Source: Emmonsiellopsis sp. PD_33
Taxonomy: Eukaryota > Ascomycota > Eurotiomycetes > Onygenales > Ajellomycetaceae
Assembly (NCBI GenBank): GCA_032988165.1
Contig: JANTQF010000488.1
Coordinates: 1-20,782 of the forward strand
Length of the DNA: 20,782 nt
Reading direction: 5' to 3'
Both the position numbers and the translations under genes were made by a program. Shown here piece by piece: positions 1 through 9,152 of the stretch (positions within the stretch are counted from its first letter, which is position 1; each line of letters opens with the position of its first letter). The notes below the pieces were generated by a model. That model was not told the DNA's origin and did not search any database. It was given only the letters and a program-made list of their open reading frames with translations.

Positions 1-1158
1 CCAACCCCACTCCTCCCCCCGGAATAATTACCAACCCCTACCCTAAAACCCACCACACCCTCTTATTACCACAAGGACGCCTGGCCTTCGCCCCCCCCCC
101 CCCTCCCCCCTCCCTCTCCTCAGCAATTCAACTAGTGACTCACTCACCCGCCACAGTAGAAAGCAGGGTCATAGAGAGAGTATTGATTGAATTAGATTAA
201 CCCAGGCTATGACCTGGACAAGGTCAATCCTTGCGACGCCTCCTCATTTCATCTCTCCGACCAATGGAAGAAGCTGTGGATAGTCATTTTTTTTGTGAAG
301 GGGTCTGGTGAATAAGGTTAGCTGATCACTCTTCCTTTCAACTGCATCGGTATGTATGGCTATGGGATCTGGATGGGTGGCTCACGATTTGAGGATGGGG
401 TTGGTAGTTTGTCTTTTGAGATTTGTTGTGGACTAACTTATAAAGGGAGGTATTATTGCGAGGATGAGGGGAGGTTGAGCTTGGGGTGGCAGGCAGCGAA
501 GCGAACTGGCAAATAGTTGGGTGGCCTTAAAAGGAAGGGTGAAGGTATTTATAAAATTATCAAAAAGAAAAAGGGGATAATATTATTACTAAATACCAAT
601 ACCTGTTTGAACAACAGACAGATTTCTAGCAAATGAATCCGTTAGTTTACCTATCTATATAGGAGGAGAGACATTTAACTTTCTGACGGTTATTATTATT
701 TCCAGCTGTTTATTATAAACAATCACTGCCTATCTGTCTATCCTATCATCTATTATTACTATTATTTATATATAAGTAAAATTGCAAAGGGATCGTTGGT
801 CTAATCAAACATCATCTTGCCATAAATGACCGCGGCTAGCCTTCATCATCACCCCATCCCATCCCATGTCTGTTCTCAGCTCTCAGCCGCCCCATGGCAT
901 AAGCCAAGGTGTATGTGTGTGGGTGAGTAGTCATGCCATGCCACAAGGTCCAAAGCAGTGGGGATGGGTTCCTCGATCAAAGGTTGGTAGAGACCAGCTG
1001 CAACGATTGCAACACGCCCACGAACGAGCAGTGTAGCGGTTAAGGCTCAACTCCTTATCAAGAATTTAACGGTTTCACCAACCGTAAATCCCAATAAAGA
1101 GCAAAGCCAGGAGCCATGAAATGGATTATAAAATCCATGAGTCTCGAGAACATGACAT
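1..1158. other. Intergenic spacer, no gene seen
   Basis: This stretch lies downstream of the 3' end of the minus-strand membrane phosphotransferase-like gene. I found no reading frame with coding character and no spliced exon pair. Positions 1-120 are pyrimidine-rich. About 540-790 is AT-rich, with many ATT/TTA triplets that could serve as 3'-end or UTR sequence. It may hold the promoter of a gene lying to the left of the window, but nothing in the sequence shows that directly. Confidence 0.6.
91..103. repeat. Poly-C run (13 C) in a pyrimidine tract
   Basis: Thirteen consecutive C are followed by further C-runs separated by single T, giving a C/T-only tract from about 91 to 120. It is simple-sequence DNA, and its length is likely to vary between strains and reads. 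Confidence 0.8.
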
Positions 1159-3930
1159 TCAAGTGTCCCACCAGTGGTCATGCTTGAAATAGCCATCATC
1201 AAGGTGCTCGATTCCGCGATCCTCTCGTCTCGTGCCGCTCCAATATCCCCATCGTCTCCGCGCTTCCCACAAGTACCATCGCCCAACCTTGTCTGCCTCA
1301 ACTACCCACCGCGCAGCTTCTTCTCCATACGCCTTCAACACCTTCTCATTTATCTTTCCAGATATCCCCTCCCAATCTGTAACCGCGTGGGCCTCTGAAG
1401 GGTCCAATTCCAGATTCGAGAAGCTGAACTGGCTTGGTTCGCAGGTCGGGATCACGTACCGGTAGGGATGGGCCGCTGAGATCACTGATAGGTGCGTTCC
1501 GCCGGGGTTCACGACGTTGAAGCCCCATACCTGGCGGCCGTCGCGGGATGGGATAAAGCGGCGGATCAGGGACTGGCCTTCGTATTCAGGGATTAGATCT
1601 TGGACGACCTCGTTGTCTGGCGCGTCTAGCGAGCCGGTGGAGGCGAGGAGGTCGAGGATGGTGGGGACGATGGAGAGTTGGGTTATGCTTGCGCTGAGAG
1701 ATACTCGGGGTAGCTGTGGGTGGTAGAAGGAAAGCGGGATGGGAAAGGAGGATACGTGGGGATTGGCGTAGGTTGTCGTCATGGACGAGGTTGCGTCGCC
1801 AAAGGCAAAGCCGCTACCATAATTAGTCAGTGGTTTGTCTCTTTGCATCAGCTTGTTACTATAAACTTACTGGTCTCCCAACACAACTACCAATGTCTTG
1901 TCAGCCACGCCGAGGTCTTTGATTATGTCCAGTATATCGCCAACCCATTGATCCTCAAATTTAATAGTATTGAGGTACCGGTTGAAAGGCGAGTTTCCGC
2001 CCCGCGAGTCTCCAAAATAATCCTCATGTTCTCCAAAGTCTTCAGGGGTTGACCACGGATGGTGCGTGGAGGTCGTGATATGCGACAAAAATAATCTCTC
2101 TCCATTCTGCTCCGCATCTGAAAGGGCCTTTCGAATATAAGGTTTCAATTCTTTCTCCGAGTACCCCAGGTAGTTTACCTCGGGCCCTTTTATCGTGTTT
2201 GTCTTTTGAAGATATTCTCGATCGATGCCTTCGTCAAAGTTCATGTACTCCATCAACTGTGCTTGCCTATCAAGCCCGCCAGTTCCGGCTTGCATGGAAA
2301 TGCTCTTCCAAGGACCCTGTTTCCAAGAGTCTTCAGCAGCAGATTTGGCTTTCTTTTGGGCATTCAGAACCTTCAAGATTTGTGGTAGACAAGGCTGGTA
2401 GATCTCCGTCTCCAATTCCTCCAGAAAATCTACTGGGAGTGGGTTGACGCCACAGTGCGATGCGAGGAGGGACTTCAAAGTGAAAGCACTGGCGCTGTGT
2501 ACTCCTTTGACGTTAATACCACCATGGGTTCGGTTGATCTCTCTGCCAAACCCTGTGTCTTCGCCAGTTATGGTTTCTGCGTTGACGGATAGTTGTGAAA
2601 AGTCCGCTCGTTTCGGGGCGTCTCTCTTCTTGTAACCTTTCCAGGATTTCTCCATCTCTTGGTGAAGCCGGCCGTCCTTGGTTAGAGGGAAAACATCCTT
2701 CCGCGTCGATTCTAGGTTTAAGATAATTACGTGCCTTATATCTACACGAGAATTTTCCTTATTGAGGGCCTTCTGTAGTTCGTCCAGAAGTGGTTCGTCA
2801 AAATTGCTGATTTTCAGAGGGTCGATAACACTGTCGTATCCTGGGGGGTGATGATGAGGATATTGATGCCTGCTTGGAGCACGCTGGTCCTGTAGATCTT
2901 CCTGAGCAGGCACCTGAAAGCTGGATCCACGATACCACTTGGCAAAACCGGGTGCTTCTTCTTGCGGCAGCCAGGATGGCCGTTCTCTTGTGACGTTCCA
3001 CCAGTAAGTTCCCGGCATCCATCCCCTGTTCCTGCTTTCTGGAGTAGGCCGAACCCACAAGTTTTCAGAGGTAAGATATCCGAGTGGAAAGTGGACTGGG
3101 CCGTCCGTTGGGGACGGATCACACATGGGACTTCGCTTGCTGAATATCGCATCCAGCATGGTAAAAGGGAGTGTTGTGGTCATATGGTTGAACGGGATAT
3201 TGGGCCGGATTGAGTGGAGGATAATGAATATGGCGGCCACTGCGATGAGCTTGATTCGCACCCACAAGGGACTAAAGGCTTCTCGCTGTGGACTCGTCTT
3301 GATGGCTTCGTCCTCCCCCTCATCCTCGAAGCTCAAGAGATTATAGTTATCCTGCGTCCGTCTGGTCCTCCTGGCCAACCGGGGAAATATTGCGGAGAAA
3401 CAGGTGTTGGTGATGCGGTAGGCGGTATCATATAAGAAGGGAGTTAAGAAATAGGCCACCACGGCCAACACGGCGAGGATCATGCTGGTGTTTCTCAGGC
3501 CGGTCAGCAGCATGCCAACAAAGCCCTTGGCTTCCTGAGATATGCGGCCGAGCATCGTCCATCGCAACTCTGCGCCGGTTTCGACAAACAGGCCAATCTG
3601 TGCGGTGGCACCGAAGGTTATGATAATACTAGGCACGCCATAACAGTCAGTTACCTTCCTCAGATTGGGTAGCACAGACAGAGATCCTTACCATAGTAGA
3701 AATGCGAGGATGCGAGAACGCTGGAAAATGAATCGTGAGGCAAAAATAACAAAGATATCTGGGGTAAGGAACGTAGGGAAATAGAGCACGAAGAGGACAA
3801 TGGGGGTTGGAGGCAGATGCGAGAAGACATGGAGCAGCTTGGCCGACAGCAAGGCCGTGATCATCAATGAGTAAAGAAAACTGCGGCTCCTGGTAGCCTG
3901 GGCAACTCTGGCAAAGGATAAGAAATGCAT
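1159..3930 (-). CDS. LtaS-like membrane sulfatase/phosphotransferase-fold protein (3 exons, 883 aa)
   Basis: Predicted integral membrane protein with a sulfatase/alkaline-phosphatase-type domain. Exons on the minus strand are 3930-3692, 3628-1871 and 1813-1159. Introns are 63 nt (GTAAGG donor, CTGAC branch, CTAG acceptor) and 57 nt (GTAAGT donor, GTAG acceptor); both joins restore frame, through Cys80 and His666. Five hydrophobic segments lie at about 18-37, 43-65, 73-95, 126-147 and 204-221, then a large domain presumably outside the cytosol. Likely metal-site and catalytic residues are Glu386 in ILNLEST, Thr463 in SASAFTLKSLL, His602/His603 in TSTHHPW, and Asp665-His666 in VLGDHG. This order and the five-helix topology match bacterial LtaS/phosphoglycerol transferases and EPT-like enzymes. 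The substrate is unknown; transfer of a lipid-linked phosphate group is an inference, and sulfatase activity is doubtful because no Cys-X-Pro-X-Arg motif is visible. The start is the first ATG ahead of the hydrophobic segments. Confidence 0.88.
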
Positions 3931-4142
3931 TCTCGCTGCCCAGGGCCTTGGGAACGCATGGGAGAGAGCGAAAGGAAGAGGTCAGTCTGCCCGGGAGAAA
4001 TGTTGGTCTGGTGTGGGTTCGTGTTCCCAGATCTTATTTTGGGGACGACACGCGGCTGAGAATGCTTCGGCTGCACCTTGGAATTTTATTCCTAAGTTAG
4101 TGGGCGATCTCAGCTCCAGGATAATGGATTCCCCATTTTAGC

Positions 4143-4226
4143 ATTGGTTCACCAGCTTTTCCATCCGCTGTTTGGCCCACCGATACGAGGCCAAAGTTGG
4201 GGCACACGACACACAACAAGGATTGG
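4143..4226 (-). promoter_or_regulatory. Two inverted CCAAT boxes upstream of the membrane-protein gene
   Basis: ATTGG occurs at 4143-4147 and 4222-4226, so CCAAT reads on the minus strand about 215 and 295 nt upstream of the start at 3930. CCAAT is bound by the Hap/CBC complex in filamentous fungi. The motif is short and the assignment rests on position only. Confidence 0.25.
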
Positions 4227-4601
4227 CCCGGCCAGGCCGTTGGTCTGGTCGACGAGGCTGACAGTGAGACGGCGCCATCTTCTGATATTAATTGAATTCC
4301 TCCGAGCATGGAATCCTTCCGAGACGCACTCGATCCGGAGAGATATCAATAATCACGATACTAATCCAGGGATGTCGTCCCAGCTTCTCCTGCTCACGTT
4401 CCTGGATTCCAACCCGGGGTTCTTCAGGTCTTGGATCAGGGCCCAACCTTGGCGGTGTCGGGGCCGCAGAGAACCGAAATTTAGCCAATATTTAAAACAT
4501 TTTAGAACGCAACAAACAGCCAATAATAAGTTTTATATTTCTATTAGAGTGCTGACGGTTTATCATGTGACTGCCATTTGCGGCATAGTGTGAGACTTGA
4601 G

Positions 4602-4627
4602 AAATATCAACAGGGACGTTGATATTT
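4602..4627. repeat. Perfect 10-bp inverted repeat, 6-nt spacer
   Basis: AAATATCAAC at 4602-4611 is the exact reverse complement of GTTGATATTT at 4618-4627, with AGGGAC between. It lies mid-spacer between two divergent promoters, about 670 nt from one start and 1290 nt from the other. It could be a dimeric regulator site or a small hairpin; the bases alone do not decide. Confidence 0.6.
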
Positions 4628-5700
4628 ATTTTGATACTCTCCCCTTTGCTCTGTTAAATACTTTATTCCAGTGACACTACTTTTTAATCTAAATAGACGC
4701 CAGTCAGCGGTGGGCGTTTGAATCCTACGCTCGTATTGTTCCCTTCGAGCCGAACGGGCCAGTGGCAAGCCATACAAGTATCACTTCGAAGCAGGCGGAG
4801 GACTCCCCATCTCATGAGTTCCCTGCTCGTTCATATTCCCAAGACCTCCCTCCTCGCATGCTCTCACATTCCACCTTTGAACTCCCCAATCCAGCCAGCA
4901 TCATATCCCCAGGCGTGGCGCAGCAATACGGCGAAGGAAGGACGCCATGGCGGACGAAGTGCGCAAATACTACTAAATAGGCGCTTCAGACTCTAGAGTA
5001 ATAGGCAGGAGACTTGAGTTCTTAGCTTGGTCCTGGTGGCTGAGACAATGCCTTTCTCCGTCACCACTGATTAACCGGAAAATGAGGGGGTTTTCCCTCG
5101 CCCTAGGGAAACTCTGCTTATTATGGATATGTACTTGGACTTGAGAGAAAAGGAACAGGTCTATCAGTTTGATTGTGGTGGCGGAGGAGCCTCGGGGCGT
5201 TGACAACATGAGATGAAAGGCCCCCGTTGAAATAGATTTAAAGGCTTGAATTGACTGACTGGTTGGTGGTGCATTATGAAGTGACATATTAACTAGTAAC
5301 CAAGGACGAAATGAAAAGTTCGGAGAGCTACGCTACGATCTATCTTGCAGCGGTAGTCTTGATACCTTGATCTTGAAGATTAGGGGTTACCATACCATCG
5401 GGATATTTAGTTGGCAATGGGCAACAAACAGATTGGGTTGGAAATCGCGGGCTGACATCCGATTCTTCGACTACTATTTCCATCGGTTTCACGCAGACCT
5501 TTTTTCCCCATAGGTAATCACCAATGATATCGGGACGGATGGCTGGTGAAGATGCATGCCCGAATACTGAATATATACCTGGTGTTTCGGCGAACAACAA
5601 AGTCGGAATCGGGGATGCTGGCTAAACCGTCTTGACTCTCAGCCTCGGCCAGCGAATTAACTAACTAAAGTTAAAGATTGCGGTCCCAAAACCCGAATGT

Positions 5701-5705
5701 CCAAT
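5701..5705 (+). promoter_or_regulatory. CCAAT box upstream of the MFS gene
   Basis: CCAAT lies about 210 nt upstream of the MFS start codon, a usual distance for a Hap/CBC site in filamentous fungi. It is a single short motif. Confidence 0.25.
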
Positions 5706-5772
5706 AGGCGCTCGAATTGGCCGGCTCCTCCCGCCGAAAAAAAAAAATCGCAGAGATAAGATAAAAGGTTTG

Positions 5773-5800
5773 ATACATGTATGTTCATACATCCATGTAT
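5773..5800. repeat. Two adjacent palindromes built from ATACAT half-sites
   Basis: ATACATGTAT (5773-5782) is a perfect palindrome. Four bases later comes ATACAT-cc-ATGTAT (5787-5800), the same half-sites with a 2-bp gap. The pair sits 113-140 nt upstream of the MFS start codon, so a role as a regulator site is possible. Confidence 0.5.
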
Positions 5801-5850
5801 ATCGGGCAGGAATTGGTATAAGTAAGGGATCAGAATTCGAAGATCGAATT

Positions 5851-5858
5851 TATAAATA
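5851..5858 (+). promoter_or_regulatory. TATA-like box of the MFS gene
   Basis: TATAAATA lies 54 nt before the MFS start codon and only 16 nt before an upstream out-of-frame ATG at 5875. If it is the true TATA box, transcription probably starts downstream of 5875 and the upstream ATG would be excluded from the mRNA. Confidence 0.35.
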
Positions 5859-5912
5859 TTTCACATCTACACCCATGGCATCGATAAGAAGAAGCGCCGC
5901 ATCAACATCGCC

Positions 5913-7279
5913 ATGGAAAGCATTGAACCAGACGCCGACACCGACACCACAGCCTTCCCCGAAAAAGGCCGTGAGGCATGGCTGGTCGTGCTCGGAGCGT
6001 GGTGTGCAATGCTGCCCCCGATGGGCCTGTTGAACAGTCTCGGGACCCTGCATGCCTGGACCAGCTCCAATCAGTTGCACGGCTATTCCGACTCCAGTAT
6101 CGGATGGATTTACGGCGGATACGGGTTCTTCCTCTATCTTGCCGGCGCCCAGGCGGGGCCGATCTTTGACTCGTACGGCCCGTCGTACGTCGTCATTCCT
6201 GGATCTATAGGGATGGTTGCTTCTATCTTCTTTTTCAGTTTCAGTACCGGTAAGGTCTGGGTCCGTACCCCGCAACTATTATGAAGAATATATTTTATCC
6301 CTAACAAATAGTCCTGCGCACAGAATACTACCAGATCTTCCTCTCCTTCAGTGTACTAGGCGGGCTATCCGCCTGTGCTCTTTTCACCCCCGCCATCTCC
6401 ATCATCGGCCACTGGTTCAACGTCCGCCGTGGCTTTGCCACGGGCATCGCCTGCACGGCCGGCGGGTTGGGAGGCGTATTGTTCCCCCTGATCGTAATGT
6501 TTGCCGCCCCCGTCATCGGCTTCGGCTGGGCCCTGCGCATCATCGCCCTTCTCTCCATCATCTCACTATCACTCGCCTGTCTCTTAATCCGGACAAGACT
6601 CCCCCTATCCAAAGAGCCATCATCCGCCGTGGACTTTGGCGCCTTAATCTCCGACCCCCACTACGCCGCCACAACGGCCGCCGTGTTCCTAGTCGAATTT
6701 GCCGTCTTCATCCCCATCACCTACATCTCCTCCTACGCCGTACACATGGGCTTTAACAAAACCCTCTCCTACGCACTAATCCCCATCCTAAACCTCGGCG
6801 CGGTCCCGGGCCGCTTCCTCCCGGGCCTCCTCGCAGATCGACTCGGCCGCTTCAACGTGATGATCATCACCTCGCTCAGCTGCTCGATCCTGACACTAGC
6901 GCTGTGGCTTCCCATTATCGGAAGGAACAACACGGCTGGCATAATATGCTACGCGGCGCTGTTTGGGTTCTGGAGCGGGGCGGCGATCAGCCTGACGCCT
7001 GTGTGTATTTCGCAGATATGCAGGGTGGAGGATATCGGGAAGCGGAATGGGACGACGTTCACGGTCTCGAGTATCGGAACGCTTACGGGCATTCCGATTG
7101 CTGGGGCTATTTTGCAAGCGAGTCGGGGACACGGTGAGCAGCAGCCGCAGCAGCAGGAGCATTATTATTATTATGGCGGGCTGATTGCGTTTGGCGGGGC
7201 GATGTATTTTGCGGCGACGTTGGCGTTTATTGTTGCCAGGGGGGTTTGTGCGGGGTGGAGATGGTCTGTTATATTTTAG
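5913..7279 (+). CDS. MFS transporter, monocarboxylate/riboflavin-permease type (2 exons, 434 aa)
   Basis: Predicted secondary transporter of the major facilitator superfamily, fungal MCT-like branch, in the plasma or an organelle membrane. Exons are 5913-6249 and 6312-7279; the 62-nt intron has a GTAAGG donor, a CTAAC branch and a TAG acceptor, and the join restores frame at Val113. The N-terminus carries the family's charged-then-Trp opening before helix 1 (EKGREAWLVVLGAW, 17-30). Twelve hydrophobic segments follow, at about 22-44, 64-86, 92-110, 118-145, 156-182, 183-205, 233-258, 263-288, 293-315, 320-346, 361-382 and 398-424. Loop motifs after helix 2 (GPIFDSYGP, 82-90) and after helix 8 (GLLADRLGRF, 284-293) are motif-A-like. 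A Gln/Tyr-rich repeat lies before helix 12. The ligand cannot be deduced; monocarboxylates or riboflavin are family guesses. An out-of-frame ATG at 5875 in good context opens a 52-codon frame overlapping this start. Confidence 0.92.
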
Positions 7280-7612
7280 CTAGTGTTTAATTCTAATGTG
7301 TTGGTGAGTGGAGGGGGTCATAATTGTTTCCGTTGGGTTAAGAATATCATTTTGTACATACATTGAAGTGTAGATAGGGGGGGGCTTGGGAGGTGAAATG
7401 GACGGGCCAAACTCCTTATCAAACAAAGGGAAAGAAAGAAGAAAAGAGGAAGAAAAGAAGAAGTGCAAGACCTACAGACGAACACAATTACCAGCCATGC
7501 CATTTCCATTAAATCGGGCAGCAGGTATTTATTTACCTTGCACAATCTGATAGAATACTAAATATCGCGAGAGAAATTCCATCTGATCTGGCGAGGGAAC
7601 CACGTACTGAAA

Positions 7613-7698
7613 TTACCGTACATACATACATACATACATCCCTGTATTGAAATGCACATATATTACCGTCCCGTATTTCAATAACAGATGTACGGTAA
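7613..7698. repeat. Nested inverted repeat enclosing an ACAT microsatellite
   Basis: Outer arms TTACCGTAC (7613-7621) and GTACGGTAA (7690-7698) are perfect reverse complements. Inner arms TATTGAAAT (7645-7653) and ATTTCAATA (7675-7683) are also perfect and extend inward by a G-T and a C-G pair. The ACAT repeat at 7620-7639 makes up most of the extra sequence on the left side. The whole could fold as one long hairpin with an asymmetric internal loop. Confidence 0.55.
7620..7639. repeat. (ACAT)5 microsatellite
   Basis: Five uninterrupted ACAT units. The complementary unit recurs as (GTAT)4 at 9123-9138 and again at 9141-9152. Confidence 0.85.
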
Positions 7699-8278
7699 AC
7701 TTTGGCACGTTCATTTCCCCAGCCCAGCCCAGCCCGCCTTATTTATGATTTTATTAAACTATCGCGACTGCAAGGTTCTTGAATTTTTGAAAATCCAACG
7801 GTCCATCTGCGCGTACGTAACTAACTACAATGTAATAAAACAGCTACCACTCTCTATTCAAAGCCGTCCAGAGGGCGGGGGGGGGGATTATCCAGTTTGT
7901 TTAGTAGCTTTTAAGGAACCCCCTTTTTCATAGCCAAATCACCACATCACTATTTACTCGGAAATCTTTACCACCCATCCTCGCAGTTTCATACTACCGC
8001 GCCTCAGCTCAGTCATGATTGATACATCTATCCGCATGCATGATGACTAGCATATGACTTGCATAGAAACCCCAGCATACGCAGTTGCGCTAACTTAGCG
8101 ATGATGTGTCCACTGTCCACAGTACATACATACATGTCCATCAACAAGCAGAGATGGATGACACGCATTCGTATTAAAAATTTGGAGGTATGATTCTCCC
8201 AACGCGCCATATCCAATTACACGGGATACGTTTTTGTTTTCTGGTTGGTTCCTGTGTAGGTATGTAGTTAGCTATGAC

Positions 8279-8293
8279 ATATATATATATATA
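8279..8293. repeat. (AT)n microsatellite
   Basis: Fifteen bases of alternating A and T within the convergent spacer. Confidence 0.8.
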
Positions 8294-8351
8294 CCTAAAT
8301 TTAAATCGAAACATCCATCAGAGGGGAAAATAAAAAAAAAGACATCTTACA

Positions 8352-8373
8352 GAAAAAGAAAAAGAAAAAGAAA
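8352..8373. repeat. (GAAAAA)n purine repeat
   Basis: Three complete GAAAAA units plus GAAA, all purine. Confidence 0.8.
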
Positions 8374-8694
8374 TAAAAGGAAGTAAAGCACTTAACAACA
8401 GAAAAGATATCCCAATATCAACTCCCCTCCCTCCCTCCCTTCCTGCATCCATCCATCATTCATATCTAGACCAGGAAGAACCATTAATCAAGTTTCCCCA
8501 AAACTGCCCACTAAACCTAACGAATCTAACAAAGCCAAAATAAACTCCCATACAGATGAATCTTTCTTATATGATTCCCTTTGTTCTCATCACTGCTCCA
8601 TCCACTACCCGCAACAGCTAACTAACCCGTGATGCGACATAGCGTTACATGATTGACTGGGCGCGTTGGGCCAGGGCGGGGGGAAGATAACGCT

Positions 8695-8716
8695 AAAAAA
8701 AAAAGGGGGGGGGGGG
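8695..8716. repeat. A10-G12 homopolymer junction
   Basis: Ten A (8695-8704) are followed directly by twelve G (8705-8716). Both runs are likely to vary in length and to be error-prone in assemblies. Confidence 0.85.
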
Positions 8717-8879
8717 ACAAAATAGGTAGCATTGAAGGGCTGACACGAAGAAAGTAATAACTACTAGTATGTAAGTAAGGATAGGAAGGGAACAGGCGCA
8801 AGATTAGAGGGAGAAGAGGGAGGAGAAGAAGAAGGCTGTAAATGGTATGTAGGTGGCGGTAGGGAATAAATTTAGTGAA

Positions 8880-8915
8880 GGGAGGTAGGGAGGGGGTGGG
8901 GGCTGAGGGGGGGGG
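8880..8915 (+). repeat. G-tract cluster, possible G-quadruplex
   Basis: G-tracts at 8880-8882, 8888-8890, 8892-8896, 8898-8902 and 8907-8915 are separated by loops of 1-5 bases. This meets the usual pattern of four or more runs of at least three G with short loops. Confidence 0.6.
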
Positions 8916-9122
8916 TTATGATGGGTGAATGGCTGATAGTTAGAGGAATCTACTACATGCACACAAAACATATACAGGTTCTAGATGGATGACCGGATTG
9001 CATTGATTGAAGATGATGTTTTTTTTTCACGACAGTAAGGGATGGGCTATGGTTCTCAAAGACTGAAAGGAATACACATGGTAGGTGGATAGATAGCAAT
9101 ATATATCAGGTGTAGGTACTGT

Positions 9123-9152
9123 GTATGTATGTATGTATCTTGTATGTATGTA
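9123..9152. repeat. (GTAT)n microsatellite
   Basis: Four GTAT units (9123-9138), an interruption, then about three more units to 9152. The unit is complementary to the ACAT repeat at 7620-7639. Confidence 0.85.

Larger units (their letters stand above)
3931..5912. other. Divergent intergenic spacer (2.0 kb)
   Basis: This spacer separates the starts of the minus-strand membrane-protein gene and the plus-strand MFS gene, so it should carry both promoters. It contains CCAAT-type sites on both sides, a TATA-like box near the MFS gene, a 10-bp inverted repeat at 4602-4627 and two palindromes at 5773-5800. Open frames of 60-150 codons occur on both strands, but none has recognisable similarity, a domain or supported splice sites, and several overlap one another. 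About 4490-4700 is AT-rich. Confidence 0.55.

Noticed and set aside
4144..4593. 149-codon plus-strand frame between the divergent genes
   Set aside because: No similarity or motif recognised, and two overlapping frames exist on the other strand, as expected for chance frames in a promoter region.
4711..4745. tRNA T-arm-like GTTTGAATCC
   Set aside because: The flanking bases do not form a five-pair T stem and no acceptor or D arm is found at the right distance.
5340..5600. 86-codon minus-strand frame
   Set aside because: The product resembles nothing I know, and the frame does not begin with a supported exon or join to the neighbouring 4973-5287 frame through clear splice sites.
6217..6756. 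179-codon Arg/His/Leu-rich plus-strand frame across the MFS gene
   Set aside because: It is an alternative-frame shadow of the MFS exon; the MFS frame has the family motifs and a well-supported intron.
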